A DNA stretch of 59,080 bases from Flavobacteriales bacterium (GTDB taxonomy: Bacteria; Bacteroidota; Bacteroidia; Flavobacteriales_D; Crocinitomicaceae). Numbering within the stretch: the stretch's first letter is position 1; each line of letters opens with the position of its first letter. Position numbers and translations under genes: made by a program. The stretch lies in NCBI GenBank assembly GCA_022361195.1, contig JAKSBJ010000228.1, forward strand, positions 1 through 59,080. The letters are read 5' to 3'. The notes under the pieces were generated by a model. That model was not told where the DNA came from and made no database searches. It saw only the letters and a program-made list of their open reading frames with translations. Positions 28,014 to 37,936 of the stretch are shown in pieces.

Positions 28014-28571
28014 TTATTTTAACTCAAACCTGAGCAAGAAATCGGCTATGGTACGCGCGCCATTGAACTCTTGACTCACTTTCCCAATCCTATCTTCTTT
28101 GAGGTATTGTGCTCCCTGCGGCCAAGTGTGTCCCATTCCTTCAACTTCATAAAGCACCACATTTACCATAGAATCACAAGATATATGTGAATGAGTGATA
28201 ACCGTTGTTCCATCCGAATCATCCATATCATTCCAAACACTATCCTTTACAGTATCGACGCACTGATTTTGATCTCGCCAAAACTCAAATGCTGCAGGAA
28301 AACCAATCGTTGTACTTCCTTCCGAAATATCACCTCCATCATAAGGAACTGTTGGATCGTCCACTCCACCAATGAGCAAAATGGCGGTTGGTTTCGCTTC
28401 GTTGCAGTAATCCTCCGGACCAGGTCCCATCGCTCCCGTAACAGCAGCTACAGCTGCAATTCTATCTGACAAATGACATGCAAGTGACAAAGACATAAAT
28501 CCACCATTAGACATTCCGCAAGCATAAATGCGATCTTCGTCAATAGGATAATCTGCAATCAGTTGATCCAA
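28014..28571 (-). CDS. C-terminal part of a split secreted esterase (alpha/beta hydrolase)
   Basis: Encodes the catalytic half of an LpqC/PHB-depolymerase-like alpha/beta hydrolase: nucleophile motif GMSNGGFMS, an acid motif GGVDDPTVPYDGG and the histidine motif GMGHTWPQG. On its own it would begin at a TTG, which is unlikely. The upstream half ends in the -1 frame. Joining at the slippery site gives a ~307-residue protein aligning end to end with the intact paralogue next door (306 residues). Listed as the second half of one gene spanning 28014-28936, either a pseudogene, a frameshifted reading or a sequencing error. Confidence 0.75.
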   Translation of the reverse strand: MDQLIADYPIDEDRIYACGMSNGGFMSLSLACHLSDRIAAVAAVTGAMGPGPEDYCNEAKPTAILLIGGVDDPTVPYDGGDISEGSTTIGFPAAFEFWRDQNQCVDTVKDSVWNDMDDSDGTTVITHSHISCDSMVNVVLYEVEGMGHTWPQGAQYLKEDRIGKVSQEFNGARTIADFLLRFELK

Positions 28572-28936
28572 CAGTGCATTAAAAAAGCATAGTCATCAAT
28601 TCCATCTTCAAAAGCGGGTCCAAATTGACGGTCGTCTGCCCAGGAACGTTTATAACCATCTGGATAAACCACAATAAATTCCTTTTCATCAGCAATCGGA
28701 TTCATTCCTGAAAATTTATCCATCCCTTTTGCTGTTCCAAACCGTCCGTGTAAGGTTAAAATAAGTGGATATTCTTTTGAAGCATCATAATTGGCAGGAG
28801 TATAGACCCTGTAAGTTCTTTTTTCACCATCAACAGTGATCCGTTGCTTTTCCTCATCGCCATCTCCTTTCCATTCCTTATCACAAGAACAAATTAATAC
28901 ACCAATTAGCAGTATGAATAGAATTCGGCTTTTCAT
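28559..28936 (-). CDS. N-terminal part of a split secreted esterase lipoprotein
   Basis: A 125-residue frame with lipoprotein signal (MKSRILFILLIGVLICSC, Cys about 18) and the start of the hydrolase domain (YRVYTPANYDASKEYPLILTLHG, DEKEFIVVYPDGYKRSW). It matches the N-terminal part of the paralogue encoded just upstream. It stops shortly after GIDDYAFL at a TGA, while the rest of the protein continues in the -1 frame. Its ATG overlaps the stop of the paralogue (ATGA), so the two are an operon. Confidence 0.75.
   Translation of the reverse strand: MKSRILFILLIGVLICSCDKEWKGDGDEEKQRITVDGEKRTYRVYTPANYDASKEYPLILTLHGRFGTAKGMDKFSGMNPIADEKEFIVVYPDGYKRSWADDRQFGPAFEDGIDDYAFLMHCWIN
28580..28586 (-). other. 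Slippery heptamer T TTT TTA at the esterase frameshift
   Basis: Minus-strand T TTT TTA in the zero frame of the upstream half. A -1 slip restores the downstream frame without gap relative to the paralogue. A small potential stem (GTTG/CAAC) sits a few bases downstream. A one-base deletion in a T7 run gives the same result. Confidence 0.6.
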
Positions 28937-29853
28937 TTTGACAGAAAAAAATCAGCAATTATCTCTGCAGTATGGATCTCATTAGAAATCTTACCCAAAA
29001 ATAATGCTTTAATATCCCTTCCTCTTCCAGGCCATCCATGACCACCACCTTTTATTTCATATAGCTCAATTTTGTTTGGGTTGTTTGCGTTCGAATTGTA
29101 ATGTCGTACTACTGTTGTTTTATCTTTTGGATCGCTTTCAAATACAACCGAATCTTTTAAATCGGGATAGTTGTTCCGCTCTTTCCAATATTCAATAGTT
29201 TTTGGGTAACCCAAAAAAGCATATTCTTTCTTGAAAACTTCTCCATCATATTCCAAGAGAGGATCTTCCGTGGCAGCAATGAGCAAAAGTGGCATGGGTT
29301 TATCATCCGGGTAATACAATTCGGTTGGTGCAAACATATTCCCACAAACTATCGCAATTCCGGCTAAACGTTCAGAACGGTTACAAGCCATCGACATGGT
29401 CATGAATCCACCGTTAGATATACCACAAGAATACACCTTAGAGGTATCAATGGAATACTGTACTCCTAAGGTGTCGATTAAACGCTCCATAAAGCCCAAA
29501 TCATCAATTCCAGCCTTGGGTGCTGGACCAACATTGATATCAATTCCCCACGAACGTTTGTATCCCTGCGGATAACAAACAATAAACTCCTTTTTATCAG
29601 CTACTTCATTGAATCCAGAGAAACCTGCAATAGCTTTAGCCCTGCTGGTAATTCCGTGTAAGACAAAAATCAGAGGATATTGCTTGGTAGAATCGTAATT
29701 CTCCGGTAAATGCACTAAATAAGATCGATCATGACCCTGGTACTCCAATTCAGCATAGTTTGTTTCTTTTTTGACGTGAGCATACTTTCGACAAGCTGAC
29801 GCAACAATCATCAAAAGAGCCAATAGGCTAATATGGATGAACCACTTTTTCAC
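28933..29853 (-). CDS. Secreted esterase lipoprotein (PHB-depolymerase-like alpha/beta hydrolase)
   Basis: Probable cell-surface esterase of the LpqC/COG3509 type, with ferulic-acid-esterase or polymer-esterase activity possible. The 306-residue product has a lipobox (VASACRK, Cys about 21), the oxyanion region LIFVLHGITS, the nucleophile motif GISNGGFMTM, an acid segment AATEDPLLEYDG and the histidine motif GGGHGWPG. The start codon is GTG 29853; no ATG is available. It is followed by its split paralogue with an ATGA overlap, making a tandem duplication. Confidence 0.82.
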   Translation of the reverse strand: MKKWFIHISLLALLMIVASACRKYAHVKKETNYAELEYQGHDRSYLVHLPENYDSTKQYPLIFVLHGITSRAKAIAGFSGFNEVADKKEFIVCYPQGYKRSWGIDINVGPAPKAGIDDLGFMERLIDTLGVQYSIDTSKVYSCGISNGGFMTMSMACNRSERLAGIAIVCGNMFAPTELYYPDDKPMPLLLIAATEDPLLEYDGEVFKKEYAFLGYPKTIEYWKERNNYPDLKDSVVFESDPKDKTTVVRHYNSNANNPNKIELYEIKGGGHGWPGRGRDIKALFLGKISNEIHTAEIIADFFLSK

Positions 29854-29912
29854 TTTTCTTATTTCGTGTTTCTATTGTAAGGACGGAAAAGCCTACTCCT
29901 TACCCTACTCTT

Positions 29913-32906
29913 TTATAAGAAGCTTTTAATCAACTTCTCCGGACTTAGTCCTTCTAACTTTAAGCTAAACCGTATTTTACTGGCGTAAGAGGTTCCATCC
30001 GCAAACATATTATCCGATTCTGCAAATGGGAAATAAATGCCAAAGACCTTTCCTAATCGTAATCCAGCTCCAATATTCCACATTCCAACCAATGTTCCAT
30101 TATTATCTACCATACCGTAATCGGCATAAATGACACCTGGTAAGTAAGGAATGTCAATGAGGGCATTAGTTGCAAAAATCATCGTATTAGATGCCTGATT
30201 GGAAGTTGTTTTAAATCCACCTTGATTTTCAATCCGCTGATTTGACCACATCCCTGTTTGACGGTTTCGCCCAAACATATAATTCTCATAGAAATAATCC
30301 ATTCCGCCAGACTGTCCCCCAATTGCAAAGGCATAACGTCCCAGGGTATCTCCATCATAAAAGAGATTTCGTCCCAGGTAGGCTCTTAATTGAATTTGTT
30401 TTCCTTTGGATTTCCAATAAGTGACACCACCAGTAATTTCTAATTGAGCATTTAAAACACTACTATTTGTAGTTGTGGTTGCAAACAAATCCTGATTGGC
30501 ATTGATATAATCAATTCGGGCATTCACTCCGAAGTTCTTACCACGATGCGCCCAATTGAAATCATAGGTTAGAGCTCCACCAAAAGTGGTGTTGTCATAT
30601 AAAGTTGCGGTTTCAAAAACATAGGCTCCTTTTAACTCCAAATATTGTTTATGCCATTTTTTAGCTTTTGGCTTTCCAATGTCAAATCTCAGATAAGGAG
30701 TTACTACATAATAATCCCCCAAAGCCTCAGTTGTTGAATCAGGAGGGAATCCCAAGCCATTTCCAAAGGTCTTTCCTAAAACCCCTAATTTAACACCACT
30801 TAAGTTTTTAGTTGGAACCCAGGTGTAATTGATGTCAGCAAATCCGGAAACAGTCTTTCTGCCTACGGAGAACATTGGTGCTAGCGTATATTCAAATTTG
30901 TTTTTTGGAATGGTTTGATTGTGGAACATGAATCCAATCATGAATTTGTCATAGACATTTCCTCCGGCTATTGGTGTGTACCAAATCTCTGTTCTATCCC
31001 GCTCATTGTCTCCCGCTAAAAACTCAAATTTTAAAGGCTCTAACTTCCCAAACAATCCCTTTTTATGCCAATTGTTATTGTTTCGGTTTGGCTCCGGCAT
31101 TCGCTTGTTATAATCAATAACAAACTCATCATAAGTCGTTCCTTTAAAGGTTAATTCTGTTTTCTTTTGACCAGCTGGGGCCCATTTTGTTTCACGAACC
31201 TTACCCAAACTCAACCCATCCACACGACATGGAGAAGGAATTTGCCCTACATTTTTAACTGTTACAACAGTTTCACCATCTTTTACTTTAACCTTTTTGA
31301 TTTTGTAATCAATATGTCCTGTTGTATTGGTTAAATCATCAAAAAGCCACGAAAGATCCTCTTTGGTTTCTTCTTCAAAAACAGCCCTTAAGTCTTCTGG
31401 TTGAGGATGTTTGTAGTGCCATTTCTCAAAATAGAGGTGCATGATTTCATCAAATTTCTTATCCCCTAAATAGTCTCTTAAATAGCTATAAACCAATCCA
31501 GTTTTAGAATACACAATTGCCCCATAATTCAGAGATGAGTAATCAGCAGAATGTAATTCAATTGGTTGATCAATCCCATAACTAGCCGACATTGCATATG
31601 TCATATCGTTCATGTCGTGATGGTTCAAATGCTCCAAATGGAAACGATCAGCCATTCCCGACATCATATCCGATAAACGCTCATTTTTAGGGTATTTTGT
31701 CTCGATATAACGAATTTCATTAGCTGTATTTAATCCCTCATCCATCCAGGCATGGTCACGTTCGTTAGAACCTAAAAGTCCGTAAAACCAATTATGCCCT
31801 ACTTCGTGAACAATAACAACCTCTAACTCTTCTTTCGAGCTTGTTTGCCCAATTACCGTTACATTTGGATACTCCATTCCTCCCCCGGCTGAAATGGTTC
31901 CATCCACAGCTGTAACCTGGTTGTAAGGATAATCTCCATTCCATTTAGAATAATAATAAGTTCCATCATTGAGGTACTCAATGGCATCTTCCCACATCGC
32001 ATAGTTGTTACGGGAAAACATGGCCCAACTGGTTACTTTGCGTCCCGTATTTGGAAGTTCAACCTCCCCTTTTAATACCTCATAACGCTTATCGGCAAAC
32101 CAGGCAAAATCATGCACATTGCTTTGCGTATAACGAATGGTTTTCATCTCAGCCTCTGAGGCAGGAAAACCCTCTATCTTTTTAAATAACTTTGTGTCTT
32201 CGTATTTCTTTTTGGTTTCTTCGGCCAATTGATCCAAAAACTCGAGCTCACTCTCCGTTTGTAAATCACCTGTAGCACCCACTACATAATTCTTTGGTAG
32301 TGTAATGGACACATCAAACGATCCATATTCCGAATAAAACTCACCTTGTGTCAAATAAGGCATTTGGTTCCACCCGTTTTTATCAAAAACTGCTGGTTTT
32401 GGATACCACTGCGTAATCTGATACGACTCTCCAACATGACCCAATCTGGAAATATTTCCGTTCGGAATTTTCACTCTGAAAGGTGTGGTGATTTTCAAAC
32501 TTTTTCCTGGACTGAGAGGTGTGTTTAAATAAACAATAGCTACATCAATATGCTCTGGATCGTACTCCCATTTGGTATCTTGACCATCTACCTTAAAGTC
32601 AATCGAGTCAATAAATCCTTGATCTGCATACTCTGCAAACTCCAAATTGTCATTTCGTTGATCAATGAGTTGTTTCCCCAAAGCCGTTTTGTTATTTTCA
32701 TAAGCATTGGGCCACAGGTGAATGTAAATTTTATCCAGTGTTTCCGGAGAACGATTGATGTACTCCATTTCCTCAAATCCCTCTAACATATGATTGACAT
32801 CATCAAGACTCACATCAATCTTATAATTCACCTCCTGCTGAAAATATTCCTGAGCTTTAACATTGCAAGCCAGGAATAAAAGAAACAACGCTATTTTATT
32901 TTTCAT
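29913..32906 (-). CDS. M1-family metallopeptidase with beta-barrel-like C-terminal domain
   Basis: Zinc aminopeptidase-type protein secreted to the periplasm or surface. From ATG 32906 it has 997 residues: signal peptide ([19 protein letters not shown]), the N-terminal M1 domain and the zinc site HEVGH at 367-371 with the third ligand E390 (18 residues later, in MDEGLN). The exopeptidase GGMEYP loop precedes it. After about residue 630 come strands with barrel character ([48 protein letters not shown]), suggesting an outer-membrane domain that would hold the peptidase at the surface. The start upstream of 32906 in the same frame lacks a signal and is rejected. Confidence 0.85.
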   Translation of the reverse strand: MKNKIALFLLFLACNVKAQEYFQQEVNYKIDVSLDDVNHMLEGFEEMEYINRSPETLDKIYIHLWPNAYENNKTALGKQLIDQRNDNLEFAEYADQGFIDSIDFKVDGQDTKWEYDPEHIDVAIVYLNTPLSPGKSLKITTPFRVKIPNGNISRLGHVGESYQITQWYPKPAVFDKNGWNQMPYLTQGEFYSEYGSFDVSITLPKNYVVGATGDLQTESELEFLDQLAEETKKKYEDTKLFKKIEGFPASEAEMKTIRYTQSNVHDFAWFADKRYEVLKGEVELPNTGRKVTSWAMFSRNNYAMWEDAIEYLNDGTYYYSKWNGDYPYNQVTAVDGTISAGGGMEYPNVTVIGQTSSKEELEVVIVHEVGHNWFYGLLGSNERDHAWMDEGLNTANEIRYIETKYPKNERLSDMMSGMADRFHLEHLNHHDMNDMTYAMSASYGIDQPIELHSADYSSLNYGAIVYSKTGLVYSYLRDYLGDKKFDEIMHLYFEKWHYKHPQPEDLRAVFEEETKEDLSWLFDDLTNTTGHIDYKIKKVKVKDGETVVTVKNVGQIPSPCRVDGLSLGKVRETKWAPAGQKKTELTFKGTTYDEFVIDYNKRMPEPNRNNNNWHKKGLFGKLEPLKFEFLAGDNERDRTEIWYTPIAGGNVYDKFMIGFMFHNQTIPKNKFEYTLAPMFSVGRKTVSGFADINYTWVPTKNLSGVKLGVLGKTFGNGLGFPPDSTTEALGDYYVVTPYLRFDIGKPKAKKWHKQYLELKGAYVFETATLYDNTTFGGALTYDFNWAHRGKNFGVNARIDYINANQDLFATTTTNSSVLNAQLEITGGVTYWKSKGKQIQLRAYLGRNLFYDGDTLGRYAFAIGGQSGGMDYFYENYMFGRNRQTGMWSNQRIENQGGFKTTSNQASNTMIFATNALIDIPYLPGVIYADYGMVDNNGTLVGMWNIGAGLRLGKVFGIYFPFAESDNMFADGTSYASKIRFSLKLEGLSPEKLIKSFL

Positions 32907-32985
32907 AATCAAAGTATACTTCCTTGCAAGATACTTATATTTACAGAAGTTGCATCCGACACGCACGGCTATTTATTTTAACGGC

Positions 32986-35106
32986 ATGTATCATTTTTCA
33001 GAAGTCAATATAAGAGGATTAGTGTTCGCATTTTTATTGCTGACTTCTATTGTCGGATGTGGTCATGACAAAAATCAATCTATGCCCGAAGACACAACCA
33101 AAAATGCTAATGCATTAATTCATGAAAGTAGTCCCTATTTACTTCAACATGCCTATAATCCAGTAAATTGGATGCCTTGGGGCGATGAAGCTTTTGAAAA
33201 AGCAAAAGCCGAGGATAAGTTGGTGCTTGTTAGTATTGGTTATTCATCTTGCCACTGGTGTCATGTGATGGAACATGAGAGTTTTGAGGATGAAAAAGTG
33301 GCTCAAATCATGAATGAGCATTTTGTGTGTATTAAGGTGGATAGAGAAGAGCGACCTGATGTAGATAACATTTACATGACCGCTGTTCAGCTCATGACTG
33401 GATCGGGAGGTTGGCCGTTAAATTGTTTCACCTTACCTGACGGACAACCGGTTTTTGGAGGAACTTATTTTCCCAAGCATCGGTGGATTTCTGTTTTGGA
33501 CGAGTTAAGCAAAGGATATAAAGAAAATCGAGAGGAATATATTGATTATGCAACCAGATTGACTGAAGGTGTTGCCCAAACGGAAATTATCACTGTAGCA
33601 AAAGAGGAAGCTCAATTTTCAAGAGAGAAACTGGATGAGATGATGGTAAATTGGAAACGTGGATTTGACTCTGTCCGAGGAGGAAATAACCGCGCCCCAA
33701 AGTTTCCAATGCCTAATAATTATGAATTCATGACTGAATATGCATATCACTATGGAGATAGCGCGGTGATGAATCATGTTGATTTGACTTTGGTAAAAAT
33801 GGCTTTTGGGGGGATTTACGACCAAATTGGAGGTGGTTTTGCTCGCTATTCGACCGATATGGACTGGAAAGTGCCACATTTTGAAAAAATGTTGTACGAT
33901 AATGCTCAATTGATTTCGCTTTACTCTAAAGCTTATCAACGCACCCAATTACCACTTTATAAAGAAATTGTTTACCAGACCATTGAGTGGGTACAACGGG
34001 AAATGATGACTGAAGAGGGATCTTTTTACTCCGCTTTAGATGCGGATAGTGAAGGAGAAGAAGGGAAATTTTACGTTTGGTCTAAAGAAGAACTGAAGAC
34101 TGTTTTGGGGAAAGATTTTGATTGGGTGAAGGATTATTATAATGTGAGTACAAAAGGACTTTGGGAGGGGAATTACATTTTGTTGAGAGATCAATCAGAC
34201 GAAAAGTTTGCCGAAAAGCAAGGGTGGAAAGTAGACAAACTGCGTAAAAAGGTTGATGAGGTAAATGAAAAACTACTGGACGAACGATCGAAACGTATTA
34301 GACCAGGACTGGATGATAAGTCTTTAACTTCATGGAATGCATTAATGCTAATTGGACTGTTGGATGCTTATCAAACTTTTGGCGAAAAGGAGTTTTTAGA
34401 CTTGGCTTTAAAGAATTCGGAATGGTTGATTAACTATCAGGCTAAAAGTGACGGAAGCCTTTACCATTCCTACAAAGAAGGGAAAAGTAAAATTGATGGA
34501 TTTTTAGAGGATTATGCCTTTACGATAGAAGCATCCATAAAGCTTTACGAAGTAACTTTTGATGAGTCTTACTTACGCAGTGCAGAGACTTTAGTGAAGT
34601 ATTGTTTGGATCATTTTTATGATGAAAAAAGTGGTATGTTCTATTTCACTTCATCGAAAAACGATCAGCTCATTACCCGCAAAATGGAGATTAACGACAA
34701 TGTTATTCCCGCTTCAAATTCGGCCATGGCAAAAGCTTTGTTTAAACTAGGTACACTTTACGACAATGCAGACTACAAAGAAAAAGCCACTCAAATGCTA
34801 TCCAACGTATATGGCGAAATGGAACAATATCCGTCGGGTTATACCAATTGGGCACTAACTGCTTTAAACATAACCGAACCCTACTACGAAGTAGCTATTA
34901 CCGGTGAAAACTGTCAGGAAAAAGTAACTGAAATTAATCAACTTTACCTTCCTAATAAAGTCTTGATGGGAGCTAAGACCGAAAGTCAACTTCCACTGCT
35001 AAAGGATAAATTCCTGGGAACAACGACCATTTTTGTTTGTGTTAACAAGAGTTGTCAATTACCTGTTGAGGAAGTTTCAGAAGCCGTTAAGCAGATGAAG
35101 CAATAG
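32986..35106 (+). CDS. Thioredoxin-domain DUF255 (YyaL-type) lipoprotein
   Basis: A 706-residue YyaL/spermatogenesis-associated-protein-20 homologue. From ATG 32986 it has a lipoprotein-type signal (TSIVGC about residue 22). A DUF255 thioredoxin-like domain follows, with CHWCH at 89-93, [15 protein letters not shown] and REERPDVDN. Then a long (alpha/alpha)6-barrel part carries [25 protein letters not shown] and TSWNALM. Function is unclear; the family resembles glycan-active barrels fused to thioredoxin. Most homologues are cytoplasmic, so the lipobox is a variant worth noting. It ends one base before the convergent lipoprotein gene. Confidence 0.88.
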   Translation: MYHFSEVNIRGLVFAFLLLTSIVGCGHDKNQSMPEDTTKNANALIHESSPYLLQHAYNPVNWMPWGDEAFEKAKAEDKLVLVSIGYSSCHWCHVMEHESFEDEKVAQIMNEHFVCIKVDREERPDVDNIYMTAVQLMTGSGGWPLNCFTLPDGQPVFGGTYFPKHRWISVLDELSKGYKENREEYIDYATRLTEGVAQTEIITVAKEEAQFSREKLDEMMVNWKRGFDSVRGGNNRAPKFPMPNNYEFMTEYAYHYGDSAVMNHVDLTLVKMAFGGIYDQIGGGFARYSTDMDWKVPHFEKMLYDNAQLISLYSKAYQRTQLPLYKEIVYQTIEWVQREMMTEEGSFYSALDADSEGEEGKFYVWSKEELKTVLGKDFDWVKDYYNVSTKGLWEGNYILLRDQSDEKFAEKQGWKVDKLRKKVDEVNEKLLDERSKRIRPGLDDKSLTSWNALMLIGLLDAYQTFGEKEFLDLALKNSEWLINYQAKSDGSLYHSYKEGKSKIDGFLEDYAFTIEASIKLYEVTFDESYLRSAETLVKYCLDHFYDEKSGMFYFTSSKNDQLITRKMEINDNVIPASNSAMAKALFKLGTLYDNADYKEKATQMLSNVYGEMEQYPSGYTNWALTALNITEPYYEVAITGENCQEKVTEINQLYLPNKVLMGAKTESQLPLLKDKFLGTTTIFVCVNKSCQLPVEEVSEAVKQMKQ

Positions 35107-35847
35107 TTAAGGGATGTCGTAATTTATTACCCAAGTTGTATCATAAAACGGGCTGTCCCAGGCTGATTTAATTCGATAGATCATTCCAATTTCATTGGCG
35201 TAATAATATTCATTTATAACTTCCCAACATCCATCAATTTCCTTTGGTTGGTAAATCGTTTCACGAATATGGAGGACATCATTATACACATCTCCATTGG
35301 GAAGTACATATGAATCAAAATGTTCAATCGTTTCTCGATCGACATGTTCACAACTCTTATAGCAACAATCATCTGGATCTACCGCCCATTCGCTCCCTAC
35401 TTCTTCTTGAATTTGGGTATAAAAATGAGTTTCGTGATAACTATAATCACAAAAATCGAACATCGCCCTATCCTTTATATAGCTGTTATCATACACGTAA
35501 GCAAAGCTATACCCATCTTTCTTCAAATGTGAAACATAAGTCATATTTAACTCCTTATATCTACAATCATCGCCCATTTTTTTTGAGTTTATAAGGGGAA
35601 AAGAATCCAATTCACAAGTGATCATCGAGCCATCTGAATATTCCCACCAAGCTCCAGGATACGCTGCCAAATAAGAATTTGTAATAATTGTTTCATGGGT
35701 TGAAACATCTATTGTCTCTCCACACAAAGAGGATTTTTCTTGATGGTAACTTTTAACCACAGTAGTTTCCGGTTCAACTTCATTCTTTTTACAAGAAGAA
35801 AGAAACAGTATCGTTATACTAAAAAAGAAGAGTAAATAACGCTCCAT
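35107..35847 (-). CDS. Lipoprotein of unknown function
   Basis: A 246-residue product from ATG 35847 (a GTG four codons upstream is open). The signal MERYLLFFFSITILFLSSC ends in a lipobox (Cys about 19) followed by KKNEVEP. The body has several cysteines (SLCGETID, MITCELDS, CCYKSCEHVD) and a clear beta-rich pattern with many Tyr. No family recognised. It is convergent with the DUF255 gene and divergent from the DUF4290 gene. Confidence 0.65.
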   Translation of the reverse strand: MERYLLFFFSITILFLSSCKKNEVEPETTVVKSYHQEKSSLCGETIDVSTHETIITNSYLAAYPGAWWEYSDGSMITCELDSFPLINSKKMGDDCRYKELNMTYVSHLKKDGYSFAYVYDNSYIKDRAMFDFCDYSYHETHFYTQIQEEVGSEWAVDPDDCCYKSCEHVDRETIEHFDSYVLPNGDVYNDVLHIRETIYQPKEIDGCWEVINEYYYANEIGMIYRIKSAWDSPFYDTTWVINYDIP

Positions 35848-35948
35848 GAAATAAGACACGTGACAAAAAGAAAAAAAGTTGGAAAGAAATCAACATTGAG
35901 CGTTTCACAGAATAGTTTAAGAATTATCTGCGTTTAAACTAAAAAGGT

Positions 35949-35956
35949 TATTTTTG
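35949..35956 (+). promoter_or_regulatory. -7 promoter element of the DUF4290-murA operon
   Basis: TATTTTTG, exact TAnnTTTG, only 6 bases before ATG 35963. The transcript would begin at or next to the ATG, a leaderless or nearly leaderless mRNA. Confidence 0.5.
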
Positions 35957-35962
35957 AAATAT

Positions 35963-36619
35963 ATGGAAGATACAGACGCGCTGGAATACAATACCCAACG
36001 TCCAACCATGCACATTCCCGAGTACGGAAGAAATGTTCAAAAAATGGTGGACCATGCGGTATCCTTAACGGACCGAGAAGAGAGAAATAAGGTAGCACAA
36101 GCTATCATTAAAGTAATGGGAGAATTGAATCCTCATTTAAGGGATGTAGAAGAGTATAAACCAAAATTGTGGACACATTTGTTCATTATGTCCGAGTTTC
36201 AACTGGATGTTGACTCACCTTATCCAATTCCCAAAAAAGAGCAATTAGCCGGCAAGCCAGATACTGTTGCCTATCCACAGTCTCCAATTAAGATTGGTCA
36301 CTACGGAAAAACAGTCGAAAAGCTGATCGATCAGGCAAAAGCGATGGAAGATAAGGATGAGCGGGAAGCTTTGGTTAAAACCATCGCATCGATGATGAAA
36401 CGTTTTCATCTTACCTACAATTCCAACACCATTGAAGACACTGTTATTCAACAACACATCCTTAAGTTATCGGATGGAGCGTTGGAGCTGAAAGACATTT
36501 CATTCCTACCTACTACTAACGAAATTCTGAAAAGTAATGGTGGTATGAATAAGCAGCGCAACAATAACAACAAGAATCGAAAAAACAAAAACCGGAATAA
36601 GAACCGAAAAAGGCATTAA
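35963..36619 (+). CDS. DUF4290 protein
   Basis: Bacteroidota-specific cytoplasmic protein of unknown function, 218 residues from ATG 35963. It contains the family core (LEYNTQRPTMHIPEYGRNVQKMVDHAV, IIKVMGELNPHLRDVE, IKIGHYGKTVEKLIDQA) and ends in an Asn/Lys/Arg-rich tail (NKNRKRH) that could bind nucleic acid. It sits 6 bases upstream of murA, a conserved gene order, and is likely translated from the same mRNA. Confidence 0.88.
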   Translation: MEDTDALEYNTQRPTMHIPEYGRNVQKMVDHAVSLTDREERNKVAQAIIKVMGELNPHLRDVEEYKPKLWTHLFIMSEFQLDVDSPYPIPKKEQLAGKPDTVAYPQSPIKIGHYGKTVEKLIDQAKAMEDKDEREALVKTIASMMKRFHLTYNSNTIEDTVIQQHILKLSDGALELKDISFLPTTNEILKSNGGMNKQRNNNNKNRKNKNRNKNRKRH

Positions 36620-36625
36620 AAAACT

Positions 36626-37933
36626 ATGGGAGCATTTGAAATTTACGGAGGAAATAAATTAAAAGGCGAATTAATTCCTCAAGGGGCAAAAAACGAAGCC
36701 TTACAAGTTTTATGCGCCGTGCTCCTGACCGGCGAAAAGGTTACCATCTCTAACATTCCAGACATCGTAGATGTAAACAAATTGTTGAATTTGTTACAAG
36801 CTATGGGGGTAAGAGTTGAAAAAGTAGAGAAAGGAACTTACAACTTTAAAGCCGATAAAATTGATCAAAAATACCTCACTTCAGAGGACTATACACAACG
36901 AGCATCAAGTTTGCGTGGGTCTATTATGATTATTGGGCCACTTTTAGCTCGATTGGGAGTGGCATACATGCCAAAACCAGGTGGAGACAAAATTGGACGT
37001 CGTAGACTCGATACACACTTTGAAGGTTTTGCCAAATTGGGAGCTGAATTTAAATTCGATCCTAAAACATACTACTATACTGTTGAAGGTAAAAAACTCA
37101 CTGGAACCTACATTCATTTGGATGAGGCCTCAGTAACCGGAACGGCAAATGTGGTAATGGCTGCGGTTTTGGCCAAAGGTAAAACTACTATTTACAATGC
37201 TGCTTGTGAACCATATTTGCAACAGTTGTGTCGTATGTTAAACAGCATGGGGGCCAAAATCAAAGGAATTGGATCCAATATGCTCACCATTGAGGGAGTT
37301 AAAAAACTGGGAGGTTGCTTTCACCGCATCTTACCTGATATGATTGAGATTGGTTCTTTTATTGGATTAGCAGCCATGACACGATCGGATATCCGCATCA
37401 AGGATGTGAGTTATGAAAATCTGGGAATTATTCCGGATGTTTTTAGAAAACTGGGAATTAAACTAGAACGAGATGGTGATGACCTACACGTTCCGTCACA
37501 AAAATCTTATAAGATAGATACCTTTATTGACGGATCTATTTTAACTGTTGCCGATGCTCCATGGCCAGGATTTACACCCGATTTATTGAGTATTGTTTTG
37601 GTGACGGCAACACAGGCTAAAGGATCTGTTTTGATTCATCAAAAAATGTTTGAATCACGTCTATTCTTTACCGATAAGTTGATTGATATGGGGGCTCAGA
37701 TTATTTTATGTGATCCTCACCGTGCTGCGGTAATTGGGCACAATCATGAGCATCGCCTTCGTGGAATTTCAATGACTTCGCCAGATATTAGAGCTGGGGT
37801 TTCACTCTTAATTGCAGCTTTATCTGCTGAAGGGAAATCGACAATTCACAATATTGAGCAAATTGATCGTGGATACGAAAACATTGACATTCGACTCAAT
37901 AATCTAGGTGCCGATATTCGTAGAATTGGATAG
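36626..37933 (+). CDS. murA: UDP-N-acetylglucosamine 1-carboxyvinyltransferase
   Basis: Transfers enolpyruvate from PEP to UDP-GlcNAc, the first committed step of peptidoglycan synthesis, in the cytoplasm. The 435 residues contain the N-terminal PQGAKNEAL (Lys-Asn pair), RASSLRGSIMIIGPLLAR, the active-site loop and TGTANVVMAAVLAKG. In the loop the usual catalytic Cys (PGGC) is Asp: PKPGGDKIGRRRLDTH, D121. The Asp form is known in other bacteria and gives resistance to fosfomycin. It follows DUF4290 by 6 bases. Confidence 0.96.
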   Translation: MGAFEIYGGNKLKGELIPQGAKNEALQVLCAVLLTGEKVTISNIPDIVDVNKLLNLLQAMGVRVEKVEKGTYNFKADKIDQKYLTSEDYTQRASSLRGSIMIIGPLLARLGVAYMPKPGGDKIGRRRLDTHFEGFAKLGAEFKFDPKTYYYTVEGKKLTGTYIHLDEASVTGTANVVMAAVLAKGKTTIYNAACEPYLQQLCRMLNSMGAKIKGIGSNMLTIEGVKKLGGCFHRILPDMIEIGSFIGLAAMTRSDIRIKDVSYENLGIIPDVFRKLGIKLERDGDDLHVPSQKSYKIDTFIDGSILTVADAPWPGFTPDLLSIVLVTATQAKGSVLIHQKMFESRLFFTDKLIDMGAQIILCDPHRAAVIGHNHEHRLRGISMTSPDIRAGVSLLIAALSAEGKSTIHNIEQIDRGYENIDIRLNNLGADIRRIG

Positions 37934-37936
37934 GTT

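Noticed and set aside
32907..32966. Longer start of the M1 peptidase
   Set aside because: A 20-residue extension precedes a clear signal peptide; the ATG at 32906 is the better start.
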